Shown: positions 25,476 to 34,078 of the stretch, in pieces
How the letters are laid out: every line of letters begins with the position of its first letter
Numbering within the stretch: position 1 is the stretch's first letter
Assembly (NCBI GenBank): GCA_014084085.1
Contig: NPFB01000170.1
Span: 72,549-129,696 of the forward strand
Reading direction: 5' to 3'
Origin: Hondaea fermentalgiana
Taxonomy: Eukaryota; Sar; Bigyra; Thraustochytrida; Thraustochytriidae
Length of the DNA: 57,148 nucleotides
Translations under genes and position numbers: made by a program
Notes under the pieces: model-generated
What the model was told of the DNA's origin: nothing
Seen by the model: the letters and a program-made list of their open reading frames with translations, nothing else
The model's database searches: none

Positions 25476-26516
25476 ATGCTGGGCATGACGATGGCGGNNN
25501 NNNNNNNNNNNNNNNNNNNNNNNNNNNNNNNNNNNNNNNNNNNNNNNNNNNNNNNNNNNNNNNNNNNNNNNNNNNNNNNNNNNNNNNNNNNNNNNNNGGC
25601 GACGACGCAGCGCGGAGGCGCGCGCGGCGGAGCGCGGTGGCAGCAGCAGGTGCGGCAGCGCGAGCAGCAGCAGCTCGCGATGCGGCAGCAGAAGCGCGGG
25701 CTGAACACGGAGAAGCCGCAGCAGCAGGGGCGCGGGAGCGTCCAGGAGACCTCCGACGCGCCGCCGCCGACGACGATCCGGTACGAGCAGGGCGCCGTGC
25801 GGACGGCGGCGAGCGGGTTCGTGTGGCTGGGCGTGGCCGCGCTGGTGGCCGTGAGCGGCTACTACATCGTCTCGGAGCTGATGCCGACCAAGATGAGCCC
25901 GAACTCGGTCTTCAACAGCGCGTTCGAGGAGATCCGCAACAAGCCCGAGGTGGTCTCGCGCCTTGGCGATAACATTCGCGCCTACGGCACCGAGTACTCG
26001 CGGCGCAAGGAGGGCCGCCGCAACCACATCGAGCACCAGGTGTACCGCGACATTGACGGCGTGAAGCGCATCCGCGTGCAGTTCAACATTGAGGGCTCGC
26101 GTAGCAAGGCTGCCGTGTACGCAGAGGTGGCGGAGAACATGGACAACGGCGAGTTCTCGTACATTATCATCGAGCAGGCCCTTCAGGGCGGCCAGCGCCA
26201 GGCCATTGCTCTCGTGGACAACCGCCCCATCTACTCTCCTGGCGAGGTCCAGGAGAAGGTCGCGGAGCGCCTTAACGCGCACAACTCGGTCCTCTACGGC
26301 CACAGCTCGTGCCAGTGGACCCAGCGCCAGCTTCTGGAGTTTGGCGAGTATGCAGACAAGCTCAAGGTTGTCCTCTGCGACAAGCCGGAGAACAAGGATC
26401 AGTGCGAGAAGGCCAATCTTCCGGGCTACCCGTGCTGGACCATTGCTGGCCAGCAGCTCCCCAGCTTTCACTCGATCGAGGAGCTCCGCACCATGGTCCA
26501 GTTCCACCTTCCCTAG
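25476..26516 (+). CDS. TIM21: TIM21-like mitochondrial import subunit with C-terminal thioredoxin-like domain (N-terminus interrupted by gap)
   Basis: Tim21 is an inner-membrane subunit of the TIM23 presequence translocase that links it to the TOM complex. The frame downstream of the gap reads as an Arg/Gln-rich leader, suitable as a presequence, then a membrane helix (about 25803-25880, FVWLGVAALVAVSGYYIV). The Tim21 domain follows at about 25884-26215, with SVFNSAFEEIRNKPEVVSRL, IRAYG, VQFNIEGSRSKAAVYAEV and ALVDNRP. About 75 further residues (26285-26513) resemble the thioredoxin-like domains fused to bacterial VKOR proteins: VLYGHSSCQWT, a second Cys pair, then the GYPCW cis-Pro loop. The usual CxxC is Cys-Gln-Trp-Thr, so the second active cysteine is missing. 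The ATG at 25476 and the frame across the gap are unproven. Core identification is good; the fusion is read directly from one open frame. Confidence 0.8.
   Translation: MLGMTMAXXXXXXXXXXXXXXXXXXXXXXXXXXXXXXXXXXATTQRGGARGGARWQQQVRQREQQQLAMRQQKRGLNTEKPQQQGRGSVQETSDAPPPTTIRYEQGAVRTAASGFVWLGVAALVAVSGYYIVSELMPTKMSPNSVFNSAFEEIRNKPEVVSRLGDNIRAYGTEYSRRKEGRRNHIEHQVYRDIDGVKRIRVQFNIEGSRSKAAVYAEVAENMDNGEFSYIIIEQALQGGQRQAIALVDNRPIYSPGEVQEKVAERLNAHNSVLYGHSSCQWTQRQLLEFGEYADKLKVVLCDKPENKDQCEKANLPGYPCWTIAGQQLPSFHSIEELRTMVQFHLP
25498..25597. other. Assembly gap of exactly 100 N
   Basis: A block of 100 undetermined bases lies in GC-rich, CAG-rich sequence inside the predicted TIM21 leader. The round length suggests a placeholder, so the true size and the reading frame across it are unknown. 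Confidence 0.95.
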
Positions 26517-26833
26517 ATTCGTTCGTCAAAGCTTATAAAGCCGCTTTTCTATTTTTTTGGTTATGTCTCCTTTTCAATCGTGGTGACTGGGATGGTTCAG
26601 GAGCGAGGCGTTCGAGCTTGTCTGCATGCCTGCATGACTGCATGTATATCTGCGTACGTTCGTCGTCTTGCACGAGCATGACCTTCCTTCCTTTTGGCTG
26701 ATTGCCTTGCTTGCTTGCTTGATTGGATGTCTTTGTCTGTTTCCTTTTACGCAAAGAAAGATCTTGAGTTGCAAGCTGTCGCACCCCCCAAAAAAAGAAA
26801 AGAAAAAAGGATCCAAATCGCGAAAAGGCAAAA
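26517..26833. other. Short intergenic region between TIM21-like and carboxypeptidase genes
   Basis: 317 bp separate two plus-strand genes. It must hold the TIM21 3' end and the carboxypeptidase promoter. It contains CTTG repeats at about 26704-26724 and an A-rich run just before the next ATG. Confidence 0.45.
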
Positions 26834-28396
26834 ATGCGCAAGGACATCGAGGCGCACCGCGCCTACGCCGCGTTTCGCGACGAGGACAATGTGGGCGAAA
26901 TGACGAGGCCGCGCAAGACCTCCAGCCGTCTCTGGATGCTGACAGCCCTATGCTTGGCGGTCGTAGGCGCGCTCGTGCTTTGGCCGCCTCCCCTTGGGAC
27001 GAGAACGGCGACGATGGCATCAACGACAACGACAAGAACAACCGTTGAGCAAGACGTCGACGTGGGTGAGGCTGTAGACTTGACAACCTTCTTGCCGGAT
27101 CGTGTACAGGAAGGTCGGGATGCTTGCCGCGTGCCAAACGATGTCCTCGGCGGCGAGGATTCGTGGGCCTGTCTTGCAACAGTGAACGAAACGGCGCAAA
27201 ACAAGCTGTTTTGGTGGTTTGTGCCTCCCGTAAATGAGGCCGCCAAGGCACAGCGCAAAAAAGCCGCCCCCGAGCTGGAGCCCATGACGATCATTCTGTG
27301 GCTGCAAGGTGGACCCGGATCTTCATCGCTCTTTGGCATGTTTGGCGAGATGGGCCCTTTTGGTCTTGGGCCTGACTTGCAGCTTTCCCCGCGTGAATGG
27401 ACGTGGGCGCGCAAGTACGGCATGCTATTTGTTGACAATCCGGCGGGGACAGGTTTTAGCGTCGCGGAAAAGGGCGAATACTGCGACAACACGCGAGAGC
27501 AGGTTTCGCAGCAACTTGTTTCTCTGCTCCGTAGCTTTTACACGACCTTTCCTGAGTTGCGCAAGGGCAAGCTCGTTGTCGCAGGGGAGAGCTATGGCGG
27601 CCACTATACGATGGGTCTCTCTGCACTCTTGGCAAAACAAGACTTTGTACCATTTTTGGGTGTGAGCGCAGGCAATGCCTGGATTGATCCGGTGCATCAC
27701 GTGCCTCGATACCCCGACGTCATGTACAACCTGGGAATTATCTCGGCGGTGGAGCGGGCCAGAATTGAGGATTATACGGCGCGTGCTACCGCTCTCATCA
27801 AGGCAGGCCGTATGAGTGAAGCCTTTACGGTGTGGGATGCCATGATCAACGGCGATCTCCTCGGGGCCCCGAGCTATTTTGCAAACGTAACGGGGCTCAC
27901 AGACTACTTTAACTATATGCGAATGGAAGAGCCCCCCAGCGAAGATCTCTTTGGCAAGTTTGTAGACCAGCCTCACGTGCGAAAGGGCATTCACGTTGGC
28001 TCAATTCCTTTCGGCGCGCACAGTCGCGATGTCGAGATGGCGTTGCGCGGAGACTTTATGGTCTCCTTTCGCCCCGAGGTAGAGGCGCTTCTCGAAGCCT
28101 CCGTCCCTGTCCTCATCTACAATGGCATGCTAGACGTCATTATTCATCCTGTGCTGACTGCAGGCATGCTGGAGCGTCTCGAGTTTCCGGACGCAGCTTC
28201 TTATCGCGCGGAGCCGCAGCGCATTTGGAAGGATAAAAAGGGCGTGGTGGCGGGCTATTGGAAGCACGCTGGATCGCTTACGAGCGTGGTGCTGCGTGGT
28301 GCTGGGCACATGGTGCCTGCGGATCAGCCAGAGCACGCATTCCATCTGATTGACACGTTTATTGAACGGGCCAGCGCCGCTGTTCAAGACAATTAA
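26834..28396 (+). CDS. Membrane-anchored serine carboxypeptidase (peptidase S10, CPVL-like)
   Basis: A 520-residue S10 peptidase, which removes C-terminal residues from peptides in acidic compartments or at the cell surface. The catalytic triad is complete: Ser253 in GESYGG, Asp434 in YNGMLDVI and His492 in GAGHMVP. The oxyanion-side motif WLQGGPGSSS has Gln where many family members have Asn, as in the vitellogenic/CPVL branch. Instead of a cleavable signal peptide, residues 1-32 are hydrophilic and end in basic RPRK. They are followed by a hydrophobic helix at about 33-50, so the protein is probably a type II membrane protein with a lumenal or extracellular catalytic domain. A Thr-rich stalk follows the helix. 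The first Met follows an A-rich leader. The 3' end converges on the four-helix gene 213 bp away. Confidence 0.93.
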   Translation: MRKDIEAHRAYAAFRDEDNVGEMTRPRKTSSRLWMLTALCLAVVGALVLWPPPLGTRTATMASTTTTRTTVEQDVDVGEAVDLTTFLPDRVQEGRDACRVPNDVLGGEDSWACLATVNETAQNKLFWWFVPPVNEAAKAQRKKAAPELEPMTIILWLQGGPGSSSLFGMFGEMGPFGLGPDLQLSPREWTWARKYGMLFVDNPAGTGFSVAEKGEYCDNTREQVSQQLVSLLRSFYTTFPELRKGKLVVAGESYGGHYTMGLSALLAKQDFVPFLGVSAGNAWIDPVHHVPRYPDVMYNLGIISAVERARIEDYTARATALIKAGRMSEAFTVWDAMINGDLLGAPSYFANVTGLTDYFNYMRMEEPPSEDLFGKFVDQPHVRKGIHVGSIPFGAHSRDVEMALRGDFMVSFRPEVEALLEASVPVLIYNGMLDVIIHPVLTAGMLERLEFPDAASYRAEPQRIWKDKKGVVAGYWKHAGSLTSVVLRGAGHMVPADQPEHAFHLIDTFIERASAAVQDN

Positions 28397-28609
28397 AATG
28401 TGAATGTCATTCGCGGTCCGCCCGCCCGCCAGGAGAAGTTTTCTTTTGGGGGGGACCTGAATGTCTGGACACGAAGGCTTTTTCTTCATGATTCACTGTC
28501 AGGTTCTGCAAATGATCCACTGAGTCGAGCAATCAAACACACAAGGCGACAAGGGCATTTCAAGTAGTGCATTCAAAGGATTTTGCTTTGTTTTCATCTT
28601 TGACTTTAC

Positions 28610-29215
28610 TTAGACTGGAGCACGCTGGACGTACTCAATCTTGGTTGACACTTGCGTTCCCACGGGAGCAAACTTGTCTTGAGGTGAGTGCACCACAACG
28701 GCAATGCCCATGGAATTTTGGAGCTTGTAGCTTGCCAAGGCAGAGTAGGCCCAGACAAAGCAAAAAAAGAGGGTGTAGAGGAGCATGATCACCTCAACGG
28801 CCAGAACACCCGAGTCGCCCGCGATACCAGGGAGCGATGCAAAGAGAATGTCCATGCCCAGAAGGTAGAATACAAGGGTAAAGATGTTGACCACGGAGAA
28901 GATGACGCACAAGGAACTGAAGATGCACGAGGTGCAGAGAAGCGCAGTGTTCTGCTTCCTCACGCCAATAATGGCGCACATGGGGATAAAGAGAACAATA
29001 CCGTGGAGCAAACCATTGTACAGCAAGGCCATGCCCTTGAGACCGTCGTCATCTTCGCCAATCGCCCTGTTGAGTGTCTGCGAAGTGGAGACGGTGGTGA
29101 TGGCCAGCTCGATGGAAATCATGGCAATGATGATTTTGGCGAGCTTCATGACAAGCATCTGTTGCTTTGCCACGATGTCCATGGCATCGACGTGGCTCAC
29201 ATTGGAGACGAGCAT
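28610..29215 (-). CDS. Four-helix membrane protein, tandem family copy 1
   Basis: A 201-residue protein with four predicted membrane helices at about 20-46, 68-90, 92-125 and 136-166. Both ends are short and probably cytoplasmic. I do not recognise a named family; the layout is MARVEL/tetraspan-like. Shared with copy 2 are a KQ..MVMKLAKI-type start of helix 1, the segment IP-C-AI-GV-QN-ALLCT-C after helix 2, a VVV stretch and the tail. It ends in IEYVQRAPV, the same last eight residues as copy 3. An Asp-rich loop (GEDDDG) lies between helices 1 and 2. It is the most downstream gene of the minus-strand array. The ATG has A at -3. The molecular function is unknown. Confidence 0.85.
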   Translation of the reverse strand: MLVSNVSHVDAMDIVAKQQMLVMKLAKIIIAMISIELAITTVSTSQTLNRAIGEDDDGLKGMALLYNGLLHGIVLFIPMCAIIGVRKQNTALLCTSCIFSSLCVIFSVVNIFTLVFYLLGMDILFASLPGIAGDSGVLAVEVIMLLYTLFFCFVWAYSALASYKLQNSMGIAVVVHSPQDKFAPVGTQVSTKIEYVQRAPV

Positions 29216-29551
29216 GGTGTTGCACCGCCAGATGGGCGCGCTCGCGCGCGCGGCCTTTGTCCCTCTTCACCGAGAGAGGGAAAATGTGGTGGCTTTTAGC
29301 GTCTGCTCGATTTGGTTTGCGTTTGCGTTACACTCTTTCCTTTGAGGTCTAGCCGCTACCTTGAGAAAACAGTACGTGTGTGGCCTGCTTGCTTGCTCGC
29401 GTGGCATGTCTCGCTTGGCCGCCTGCCTGGCCCACCACCGCTAGCATGACATACAAAGTATACTAGTAGCCTAGGGCTTGGCTGCCCACCGGATAAGTTT
29501 TTTTATTTATCATTTTCCTTCCAAATCGACCGCTTGGCCGCAAACTTTGCG

Positions 29552-29636
29552 CCCCCCCTCTTTTAGGAGGCGCCTCCAAGAGAGGGAAAAAAGGAGCCTG
29601 TTCTCCGCGCCCCGTCCCCGGCTGGCCGGCGCGGAG
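29552..29636. repeat. Two adjacent GC-rich inverted repeats
   Basis: First, a CCCTCT arm and an AGAGGG arm flank the perfect palindrome GGAGGCGCCTCC (29566-29577), so the whole 31-base stretch can fold. Second, CTCCGCGCC (29603-29611) and GGCGCGGAG (29628-29636) form perfect 9 bp arms around a 16-base loop. Confidence 0.7.
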
Positions 29637-29731
29637 CTTGGTCTTCAAGGCGCCGATACCTTTTCTCTACCCACAGAAGCTCTTCTTCAGGACTTCAATT
29701 CAAATTGGGCTGGGGCTAGCTCGGCCTCTTT

Positions 29732-29745
29732 GCCAATCGATTGGC
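29732..29745. repeat. Perfect 14 bp palindrome containing CCAAT on both strands
   Basis: GCCAATCGATTGGC equals its own reverse complement. It presents a CCAAT box on each strand about 520 bp upstream of four-helix copy 1. It is flanked by CTCGGCC and GGCCGAG. It is a candidate CCAAT-factor site, unproven. Confidence 0.6.
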
Positions 29746-30303
29746 CGAGGCTCTCACGAACTGACAGTGAGGTGCATTCTGCGACACCAGCCTGAAGGTG
29801 GGTAGGGTCTATCCGTCAAAGCGGTTTCTCAAGGTGTGAAATGCTCCTTTAAACGCTAGCTATACGAGCAATGTAAAGTCCAAAAGTTCGCGCTACCTTT
29901 GTCAGGTAAGATGGGGCGCTCGCTGCTCTTTCATGCAGTGCAAGCTGCAAGAAGCAAGCGATCTGATCTTTCTGTCAATCGACTAGGCATGAGATACATT
30001 TTTATGCCATTTGGTGGAGGGATTCGAGTCTGTCTAGGTTGCTGGTGCCAATCGTTCGATCGTGATTGACAGAAATAACTTTTCTTACGCACCATTTTAT
30101 ACAATCACAGTGAGCTGAGCAGCATCAAAAAATGTTCTTTAAAGTCTTCCCAATAAAGCAGAAAGTCAGAATGTAGGTAGTACTCATCCTTTCCTTATTA
30201 TTTACAACAAATTCTCCATCGACGACACAAGCTGAATCGTTTCTTGGCGCGTATCGTCGGCCAAGGAACAACGACCTTCTCAAGAGCTGGATTTGCGCCT
30301 TTT

Positions 30304-30918
30304 TTAGACGGGTGCTTGCTTCACGTACTCTGCGTCTGGGGCGATCTGGACAGCCACAGGCACGGTGACAGGTTGCGGCGAACCCACAACGACGACAGCG
30401 ACCTGCATTGTCGAATGGAGACGACTACTCGCGTAGGCAAGGATTGACCAGATGATGAAAGCGATGAGGGCGGAAAACATAACAAGGATGTTGTATCCTA
30501 CGAGGTCAGCATCCTGGGGAACACCAGCGATCTCGATCGTCCCAGCGCCGAATAAAACCAGCAAGGCGCCCAGCATGGTCAGCAAGGCGAATCCGGCACA
30601 TATGCAACTGAAAACACATGCGGTGCAAAGAAGCGCAGGATTTTGCTGCTTTACCCCGCCAATGGCACATCCAGGGATGAGCATAACCAGCGCACTAATA
30701 ACTGCATCGATGGCAAGGGCCATGCCAACCGCCATTCCCGAAAACCCGGTAGCATCGTCGCTCATGGCATCGCTTGACGAGACGGCGGTGCTAATGCTAT
30801 TAATGGCAAAGTCGATCGCGATCATGCCGATTGCCACTTTGCTCAGTGTCATGACCATCTTCTTTTGCTTTTCCGCAGTGTCCACGCCACGCTCCACGCC
30901 GTAGTCGGTGATGATCAT
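30304..30918 (-). CDS. Four-helix membrane protein, tandem family copy 2
   Basis: A 204-residue paralogue of the neighbouring gene with the same order of four hydrophobic helices and short polar ends. The segment IPGCAIGGVKQQNPALLCTA lines up with copy 1, and the tail EYVKQAPV differs from copies 1 and 3 only by QR to KQ. The first inter-helix loop is Ser/Asp-rich. The open frame extends to 30930, but that codon is GTG; the ATG at 30918 has A at -3 and is the better start. Copies 1 and 2 are closer to each other than either is to copy 3, judged by eye. The function is unknown; tandem duplication is the simplest origin. Confidence 0.85.
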   Translation of the reverse strand: MIITDYGVERGVDTAEKQKKMVMTLSKVAIGMIAIDFAINSISTAVSSSDAMSDDATGFSGMAVGMALAIDAVISALVMLIPGCAIGGVKQQNPALLCTACVFSCICAGFALLTMLGALLVLFGAGTIEIAGVPQDADLVGYNILVMFSALIAFIIWSILAYASSRLHSTMQVAVVVVGSPQPVTVPVAVQIAPDAEYVKQAPV

Positions 30919-31884
30919 GGTGCCAACCACGCGAGATCCCTTCGGTCGCTCCTACCGTCCTTTCTCCGTGGTGCTCTCGTCGCTCACGAGCGAGACGTGT
31001 ACACCAGCATAGCAACTGCTCGAAGCGCAAATGCTGCGTTGGTGCGCGCTCCGTTCAGGCTGGTCTTGGTCTCCAAAGCAGTTTTTCTACAATCTTCCAA
31101 GTTCTACCGGATCGATCGCCTCCACATGGGACAACGACTGCTCGAGGACTCCCAAGGTGCTACTGACTGATATGATCTGTTGCGACGCTTTTGTACGCAC
31201 GAACGAAAAGTGGCTATGCAAGTGCTGCGACTTGGAGGATGAATTCTATACTACTAGTATGTATTCAACGGATCGATTAAATTGAAGACGATTTTTTTTC
31301 TTTATTTACTCTCACATCAACAGATGAAAGACCAATGCGAGGCGCTCTGAGTTGGTGTGCTTGGGTGCGCAAAGGAAGAGAGTAGATCTTAAAAGGAATG
31401 AATGAAGGCTTTGGGAATGCGACGTGGCCCATTTCCTGGCTTCCCTTCTACTCCTAAGACGACCGACTTGGGCTTGAGGAAGGGAAAGATAACTTCCGTG
31501 ACGCTGATGTTAGAGACAAGCGTGCAAGGAAAATGGCTCTCGGCCTAGGCCCTATGCATACAGAAAGGTGAAGAGGGAATGATTGTGTTTTTTTGGGGGG
31601 GGTGGGAAGGAAACCCATGAGCCGGTCTTTTGTTATAGTATCCAAAAAGCTGCACAAAGCGTTTCAAAAAGAAGATCAGAAACTGCATGGCGTGTGATGT
31701 CGGAAGGAGATCCAGGGGCTGCATTCAAGGGTGGTAAATTTAAAAAATGAACTGAGATGAAATGTATCAAAGCGTGATAGGCTCTTGCAGGACCAAAAAA
31801 GTTGCGGCTAGGACGAGTTTCGTTCAAGACTTTGCAGTTGACCAAAAAAAGGGTATACGGCGGGGGGGGGGGGGAGCAGACCTT
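30919..31884. promoter_or_regulatory. Intergenic region between four-helix copies 2 and 3
   Basis: 966 bp holding the upstream region of copy 2 and the 3' end of copy 3. The 12-mer TTCTACCGGATC at 31102-31113 begins 184 bp before the copy 2 ATG. A G homopolymer of about 13 bases (31862-31874) lies just beyond the copy 3 stop codon. No gene is seen. Confidence 0.5.
31102..31113 (-). promoter_or_regulatory. Shared upstream 12-mer before four-helix copy 2
   Basis: In gene orientation it reads GATCCGGTAGAA and lies 184 bp upstream of the copy 2 ATG. The identical 12-mer is found 185 bp upstream of the copy 3 ATG. Identical sequence at near-identical distance suggests a retained promoter element of the duplicated genes. 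Confidence 0.45.
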
Positions 31885-32481
31885 TTACACCGGAGCGCGC
31901 TGGACATACTCGACCTTGACAATTTCTGCCTTTGGTACATTGGTTGAGTCGATCGAACGCTCATTGAAAACCGCTGTTCGACTCGTTTTGAGAAGCTTTG
32001 AGACAGCACGCATGTGCGCTCCCCAGAGAATGACCATGAAAATGTTAAAGATGAAAATGAAGATATTCAGTGCGATGGTAGCTCCTGGCGCATCGGGAAG
32101 AGAGATCTCATATGCTTGGTAGATGGTCAGATTCAAAAGGGTCTGCGCGGCGGACAAAGCAGCGATGCCGAGCGTGAAAGCACTGCCTATGGACGCGACT
32201 CTAAGATAGTAGGTTTTCTGTTGCATGATGCCAACCACGGCGGAAACCGGGTATACAATGGTAAGAATGTGAAAGTACAAGGTAGGATACGGGAGCATGT
32301 CGATAAAGGCCATATGGAATCGCTCAGAGCTGGAATCCGGGGGATACGAAATAGCGAGGATTGCAACGCCGATATCAATCGTAGTTGCGGTGATGAGTAC
32401 TTTGGCAAGCTTCATGACGCGCTCTTTTTGAAGCGTCACGACATCTTGTATGTCGATCTGTGCTACGACCGTGGCAATCAT
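31885..32481 (-). CDS. Four-helix membrane protein, tandem family copy 3 (divergent)
   Basis: A 198-residue member of the same array. It keeps the family start of helix 1 (ERVMKLAKVLI), four hydrophobic helices, the YPVSAVVGIMQQK segment corresponding to IP-C-AI-GV-QN, and the tail VEYVQRAPV, identical to copy 1 over the last eight residues. The middle is much more divergent and lacks the ALLCT-C block. The conserved tail against a diverged body suggests that the tail binds something or directs sorting. The ATG at 32481 has A at -3. The function is unknown. Confidence 0.82.
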   Translation of the reverse strand: MIATVVAQIDIQDVVTLQKERVMKLAKVLITATTIDIGVAILAISYPPDSSSERFHMAFIDMLPYPTLYFHILTIVYPVSAVVGIMQQKTYYLRVASIGSAFTLGIAALSAAQTLLNLTIYQAYEISLPDAPGATIALNIFIFIFNIFMVILWGAHMRAVSKLLKTSRTAVFNERSIDSTNVPKAEIVKVEYVQRAPV

Positions 32482-32665
32482 CGTCTCAAATGTCGTACGC
32501 TTGGTGCAAGCGGCTTTGCGATCAACTCATTACATACACGATTACGCAACTGTTCTCCGTACATACGAGCGAAGGTCAGTTATCTGACGTCTGACTAGTC
32601 TCGCATCCTCCTGGCAACCCGCAAGCTGCCACACCGCACCGCTGCTAGAAGGCAAGAGGCTCCCT

Positions 32666-32677
32666 TTCTACCGGATC
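32666..32677 (-). promoter_or_regulatory. Shared upstream 12-mer before four-helix copy 3
   Basis: The same GATCCGGTAGAA (gene orientation) as before copy 2, here 185 bp upstream of the copy 3 ATG. The sequences on either side differ, so it is not simply part of a long duplication. Confidence 0.45.
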
Positions 32678-33865
32678 TATACATGCCTGGTGATTTGTAT
32701 TTTTTTTTCCTCGTCACTGCCTGGTCCAGAGGCCTGGCCTGATCAGACCACCGACACTGGCCACCGTGGCCACTCGTCCGCTCCGTCCGGGTCAGCAGCC
32801 AGGCTCCACAAACGTGGAGCATGAAACCTCACGTCGATCCGACGTTGTCGTGGCGACCGTGCGATGGGAGTGAAGACCACACACAGCGCCGGTCTGCCAC
32901 CAAGAGGGAGCTGATTGGCAAACTTGCTGGGAAAAAGCAAATCATTCGTGGACGTGACGGAAAGCATGGGACGGAGAAGAACATTCATTAGATTCACCAG
33001 GCCTATTAGTTACAGACCGCCGCCACCTTGCGCTTTTTGAGGCGAGGTGGCTGCGCGCAGATGCTGCCGGGCCGCCCCGCCGGCCTACGAACACTGCCCC
33101 CTCTGCGGGGACTGCGGGTCGTCATCTGCCCTCTGACGCGCTCGCCGCGCCTACCTCAGCAACCTGCGACGAGGCTCTTCCTGGTTTCAGCCACTACCGC
33201 TCAACAGCGCAGTAGCGGGAGAGGACGCGCACAAGCGGACTGAAGAGGGCGCCACTGACGGAAGCGGCCCGCCGCGGGGGCACGGCGCGCGTTTCACGCC
33301 GTCGCGCCGGTGGCTCTCCGCCACGGCTTCCTTTATGGCTCCTGGTTTCAAGTTGTTTCCTCGCTGCCGCTTGTTCGCGCTTCCCAATGGCCGAGGCCGA
33401 GCGCCGGCCAGGCTTTGCGCCTTCCCTCGCGCAGCTGCAGCTGCAGCAGCCATGGCAGCTGCTCCCCCGCCGGCCGCCTTGCCGCGGCTACCGGCACACG
33501 GGCCGCGCGGCAACGCGTACTTTCTCGCGGCTTCGCCTGGCTCTTCTCTTGTCCTGCGGCCGCACACGCAGCACGGGACGATAAAAGGGAAAGTGCACGA
33601 GTGGGGCGGTGTGCGCGCGGGCCTCGCAAGTGCGCTATTCCAGGTGCGCAAGTCGGGAATGGGCTCTCGCAAGTCGGAGGTCCTGCGCGCGGCAGGGCGG
33701 GTGGGCGGCAAGTGCACAATGGCGGCGTGGAAAGTGCACAATGGCGACGCGGAAAGGGCGCAGTACGGACGGGAAGTGGAACTTGAGACAAGGCCGGAGC
33801 TTGTAGTGGTTACAACAATCAATGAGGCAGCTCGATCGCGCGCGCCTTGACTTCCCTCGCTCCTT

Positions 33866-33909
33866 TTACTCCCTCCCTCCTTCCCTCCCTCCCTCCCTCC
33901 CTCCCTCCC
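33866..33909. repeat. CCCT/CCTT microsatellite
   Basis: A tetranucleotide pyrimidine repeat of about 11 units, some imperfect. It lies in the upstream region of the gelsolin-like gene. Confidence 0.9.
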
Positions 33910-34017
33910 ACGTCCAGCTTCTTCTACCTAGCTGGCGAGGCCGCCGCGGCAGAGCCCAATCCAGTCCGCGCGCCCGCGCTCGCTCCGTCGGTCGGCAGCG
34001 GCAGCGGCGGCAGGCGA

Positions 34018-34078
34018 GAGAGCGGCGCAGGCAGCAGCAGCAGCAGTCGCAGCAGCAGCAGCAGCAGAGAGAGAGAGA
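34018..34078. repeat. CAG-type triplet repeat followed by GA run
   Basis: Interrupted CAG/GCA units pass into AGAGAGAG. Related tetramer runs GCGA (about 34250-34265) and CAGA/CAGG (about 34413-34441) follow in the same leader region. Confidence 0.85.

Larger units (their letters stand above)
29216..30303. promoter_or_regulatory. Intergenic region between four-helix copies 1 and 2, with several hairpins
   Basis: This 1088 bp must hold the promoter of copy 1 and the 3' end of copy 2. It carries an unusual cluster of inverted repeats at 29552-29582, 29603-29636 and 29732-29745, and a distant pair at 29969-29980 and 30064-30075. An ACCGGAT sequence at 29488-29494 matches the core of the motif found before copies 2 and 3. 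I see no coding remnant of another copy and no RNA gene. Confidence 0.5.

Noticed and set aside
25263..26507. A 414-codon minus-strand frame across the TIM21 gap
   Set aside because: It is the antisense of the TIM21 coding sequence, where strong third-position GC bias opens the opposite frame.
30919..30930. Start of four-helix copy 2 at 30930
   Set aside because: The codon there is GTG; the first ATG in frame is at 30918.
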